A stretch of 64,000 bases of DNA from Erythroxylum novogranatense (taxonomy: Eukaryota; Streptophyta; Magnoliopsida; Malpighiales; Erythroxylaceae): contig CM057228.1 in the NCBI GenBank assembly GCA_029891385.1, forward strand, positions 57,109,783 to 57,173,782, in the 5' to 3' direction. Below are positions 60,801-64,000 of this stretch, piece after piece. A program made the translations under genes and the position numbers. Within the stretch, counting starts at the first letter, position 1, and the number at the start of each line of letters is the position of its first letter. The notes under the pieces were generated by a model that had not been told where the DNA came from, did no database searches, and saw only the letters and a program-made list of their open reading frames with translations.

Positions 60801-63432
60801 AAATTTCTCGCATAATGCTACTACAGATGGGTGGACAAGCGGCTGAACACGAAGGTTATAAATAAGAGTCAAGTCAACATATTATTTATGCTTTCGCATT
60901 CTCCGCCTTTTTTGTTCGCTTTGTTTTCATTCAAATCATATATGTCAAGTCGCTTTTACTTAACATGCGATTCAATAGGTTCCGCTCAGATAGATTTTTT
61001 TCTCTCGTAGATCGAGAAGTAGACTAAGTTCAAAATCGATGGATTGAAAAAGTAGACTAAGTCTTAAATATAGACGGAGTTTAAAAGTTGACGAAGTTTA
61101 AAATATAAACGCAGTTCAAAAGTAGACGGTTAACAATATGATTTGAGTATACAAAAGTGAGACGAAGACATAAAGATGCATTTAAAAGCGTATCGCGAAC
61201 AAAAACAGACGATGTAATCTGTTTTCATTAACTCATGCATTTGTACATCTAGATATACAACTCTCATGAAGACCGAAAATGAGATTCGCCTCTAACTATG
61301 CCCAAAACACTTGACTAACGCTCCACTTATATCGATGTAAAATCACCAAGGAAAATCACCGAACGAAAATCACCGAAAGAAAATCACCAAGTTAAAATCA
61401 CTGAAAAAATTCAGTCAAGGAAAATCACTAAAACAAAATCACCGAACCAAAATCACCGAACCGAAAATCAGTCAAACAAAAATCATTGAACCAAAATCAG
61501 TCAAACAAAAATCAGTCAAGTTTAAAACCATTGAAGCAAAAATCACCAAGGAAAATCACCAAACAAAAAACAGTGGAGCGAAAATCACTGAAGCAAAAAT
61601 CAGTCAAGCAAAATCACCAAGGAAAATCACCAAGCGAAAACCACTGAAGTTTAAAATCACTGAAATAAAATCACCAAAGAAAACAAATTGCATAGATCAA
61701 GTTTTCAGGATAACTTGAGCTATAGAGTCCAAATGACCCGATTCTCAAGCATTGGATTCCTAACATATTTCTTTATCTTCTAAACCTCTCAAGTCATCCA
61801 CTCCACTCTCAACATGCTATAATCTCACTTAAACTTACATCATCCATCTACCCACATGAATTCCAAAATAATGCTAACTTAACTTACTTAATCAATCTAA
61901 TCATGCTTAATTTTAAAAAATATTTTGGGCCCGACACTTTTCTTGAATTCTTTATTCTTTTCGCCTTCTTTATTTCAGACGCCATCGCATGGCTGAACAT
62001 ACGCGCCTTTTATGTCTAAATTTCTCGCATAATGCTACTACAGATGGGTGGACAAGGCTGAACACGAAGGTTATAAATAAGAGTCAAGTCAACATATTAT
62101 TTATGCTTTCGCATTCTCCGCCTTTTTTGTTCGCTTGTTTTTCATTCAAATCATATATGTCAAGTCGCTTTTACTTAACATGCGATTCAATAGGTTCCGC
62201 TCGATAGATTTTTTTCTCTCGAGATCGAGAAGTAGACGAAGTTCAAAATCGATGGATTGAAAAAGTAGACTAAGTCTTAAATATAGACTGAGTTTAAAAG
62301 TTGACGAAGTTTAAAATATAAACGGAGTTCAAAAAGTAGACGGTTAACAATATGCATTTTAGTATACAAAAGTGAGACGAAGACATAAAGATGTATTTAA
62401 AAGCGACGTCATAACAAAAAAACAGACGATGTAATCTGTTTTCATTAACTCATGCATTTGTACATCTAGATATACAACTCTCATGAAGACCTAAAATGAG
62501 ATTCGCCTCTAACTATGCCCAAAACACTTGACTAACGCTCCACTTATATCGATGTAAAATCACCAAGGAAAATCACCAAACGAAAATCACCGAAAGAAAA
62601 TCACCGCTTAAAATCACTGAAAAAATTCAGTCAAGGAAAATCACTAAAACAAAATCACCGAACCAAAATCACCGAACCAAAATCACTGAAACAAAAATCA
62701 CCGAACCAAAATCACCAAACAAAAATCACCAAGTTAAAACCTATTGAAGCAAAAATCACCAAGGAAAATCACCAAACAAAAAACAGTGGAGTTTAAAATC
62801 AGTCAAGCAAAAATCACCAAGCAAAATCACCAAGGAAAATCACCAAGCGAAACCAATGAGCTTAAAATCACTGAAATAAAATCACCGAAAGAAAACAAAT
62901 TGCATAGATCAAGTTTTCAGGATAACTTGAGCTATAGAGCTCCAAATGACCCGATTCTCAAGCATTGATTCCTAACATATTTCTTTATCTTCTAAACCTC
63001 TCAAGTCATCCACTCCACTCTCAACATGCTATAATCTCACTTAAACTTACATCATCCATCTACCCACATGAATTCCAAAATAATGCTAACTTAACTTACT
63101 TAATCAATCTAATCATGCTTAATTTTAAAAAATATTTTGGGCCCGACACTTTTCTTGAATTCTTTATTCTTTTCGCCTTCTTTATTTCAGACGTCATCGC
63201 ATGGCTGAACATATGCGCTTTTTATGTCTAAATTTCTCGCATAATGCTACTACAGATGGTGGACAAGCTGAACACGAAGGTTATAAATAAGAGTCAAGTC
63301 AATATATTATTTATGCTTTCGCATTCTCCGCCTTTTTTGTTCGCTTGTTTTTCATTCAAATCATATATGTCAAGTCGCTTTTACTTAACATGCATTCAAT
63401 AGGTTCCGCTCGCATAGATTTTTCTCTCGCGA
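54852..63432. repeat. Tandem array, seven units of about 1.22 kb
   Basis: The marker GTTCAAAATCGATGGA occurs at 54871, 56117, 57350, 58568, 59801, 61028 and 62241, a period of 1213-1246 bp. A second marker, TTCCTAACATATTTCTTTAT, occurs at about 55629, 56859, 58086, 59310, 60541, 61758 and 62969. Each unit has about 200 bp of AAGTAGACGAAG-type sequence, a spacer, about 500-600 bp of a 14-15-bp minisatellite (consensus near AAAATCAGTGAAGC), a conserved 480-bp block and a TTATAAATAAGAG TATA-like site. In the conserved block the copies I compared were almost identical. The same block yields the recurring 60-90-codon frames, which begin at non-ATG triplets and are not genes. Confidence 0.93.
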
Positions 63433-64000
63433 GATTGAGTTTTCAATTAATAGGTACAATCTTCTAGCCGCTTATAATAATGTCAAACACCGCCAATAGC
63501 ATGTCATGGAAGTAAACCGTAATACGATTCACGCTTCAATTCATATGTGATAAGACTTCTCGACACCGCCATATTGATTTATTTGTGGCAAGGAAATACA
63601 CCAGAACCCCCAAAATGTATGAATGACTCTCGTAACTGCTTTTTTTCTTCTATGCAATAATCTTCTAACCGGTATGATAATGTCGATTCCCGCCAAATAC
63701 CAATAACGATTCCACAAGTATGCAAATGAGGACCAAAGAGAAGAGGACCGTAACACGATTGACGCTTCAATTCATAGTGATAGATTTCACCGCTACTTCG
63801 ATGTGTTTACCTTCTACAATTATTTTATGTTTTTCGCAAGAGGAAGACCACTGTAACAGTAGATTGCTTAATTGTTGACACAACAGCTTGACATCCGTAT
63901 TTCTTCTATGCAATAATCTTCTAACCGGTATGATAATGTCAATTCTCGCCAAATACCAATCACGATTCCGTAAGTAAGCAAAATCAGATCGCAAAGAGAA
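63433..64000. repeat. Right flank of the array, with a 250-bp tandem duplication
   Basis: 63420-63560 matches 9415-9560 (ATTGAGTTTTCAATTAATAG, AATAATGTCAAAC, then AAACCGTAATAC). At 63650-63720 and 63903-63980 the block TATGCAATAATCTTCTAACC, with GTATGATAATGTC, is repeated about 253 bp apart. The window ends inside the second copy. No gene is supported. Confidence 0.7.

Noticed and set aside
55190..62890. AAAATCAGTGAA repeats as a CRISPR-like array
   Set aside because: Units abut with no spacers, the repeat is degenerate, and this is plant DNA with no cas genes.
55606..63231. Recurring 60-100-codon frames (NIFLYLLNLSSHPLHSQH type) in the array units, as a conserved gene family
   Set aside because: They start at ATT, not ATG, their conservation equals that of non-coding flanks, and the 3' ends differ by frameshift between units.

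Overview
The window is nuclear DNA of a flowering plant, most likely a eudicot, and almost all of it is nested transposable elements. The evidence is the plant-type Helitron proteins (Rep plus Pif1-like helicase plus an RPA-like single-strand DNA-binding protein), a Sirevirus-type Ty1-copia element primed by a TGGTATCAGAGC site, a Tat-lineage Ty3-gypsy element with two RNase H domains and an antisense 3' gene, GT-AG introns and long AT-rich spacers. I see no rRNA gene, tRNA gene or CRISPR array, and no convincing single-copy host gene. The species cannot be named from the sequence.

Region 1 (1-23903) looks like the body and 3' end of a very large Helitron, Helitron A, whose 5' end lies left of the window. 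It holds a decayed RepHel gene (1-3685, plus strand) and a multi-exon RPA-like gene (3755-6146). About 17 kb of cargo follows. On the minus strand lie three diverged copies of one gene with a 'putative plant transposon protein' type domain (starts at 8799, 12510 and 16066). The cargo also has many short repeats, a 2.36-kb solo LTR (18657-21018, TSD TTAAT) and a small ORF with a promoter-like TATA (23051-23305). A canonical Helitron 3' terminus follows: a 9-bp-stem hairpin, then CTAG before T, at 23872-23903.

Region 2 (23904-42111) is AT-rich spacer holding a complete but inactivated Sirevirus-like copia element (26008-39009, TSD AATCT) with gag, protease, integrase, RT, RNase H, an extra 3' ORF and multiple polypurine tracts. 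Its 5' LTR is split by a 3773-bp element (26902-30674, TSD GTGCA) whose two ends are about 1.24-kb, nearly identical inverted copies, a natural foldback. An older copia fossil lies on the minus strand at about 40170-41960.

Region 3 (42112-52253) is a full-length Tat-type gypsy element (429-bp LTRs, TSD TACTC): gag-pol on the plus strand, a GC-rich minisatellite at 48190-48770, and an intron-containing antisense ORF at 51163-48941.

Region 4 (52254-64000) begins with what looks like the 5' end of a second member of the Helitron A repeat family, interrupted at its first bases by the gypsy element. It continues into a tandem array of seven units of about 1.22 kb (54852-63432), each half made of a 14-15-bp minisatellite. 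The flank of the last unit matches cargo near 9425.

Almost every coding frame is broken. Many retrotransposon stops look like C-to-T or G-to-A changes, as expected in silenced, methylated DNA. A second kind of difference recurs at a few short motifs in otherwise identical repeats and may be a sequencing artefact; it should be settled before the repeat divergence is interpreted.
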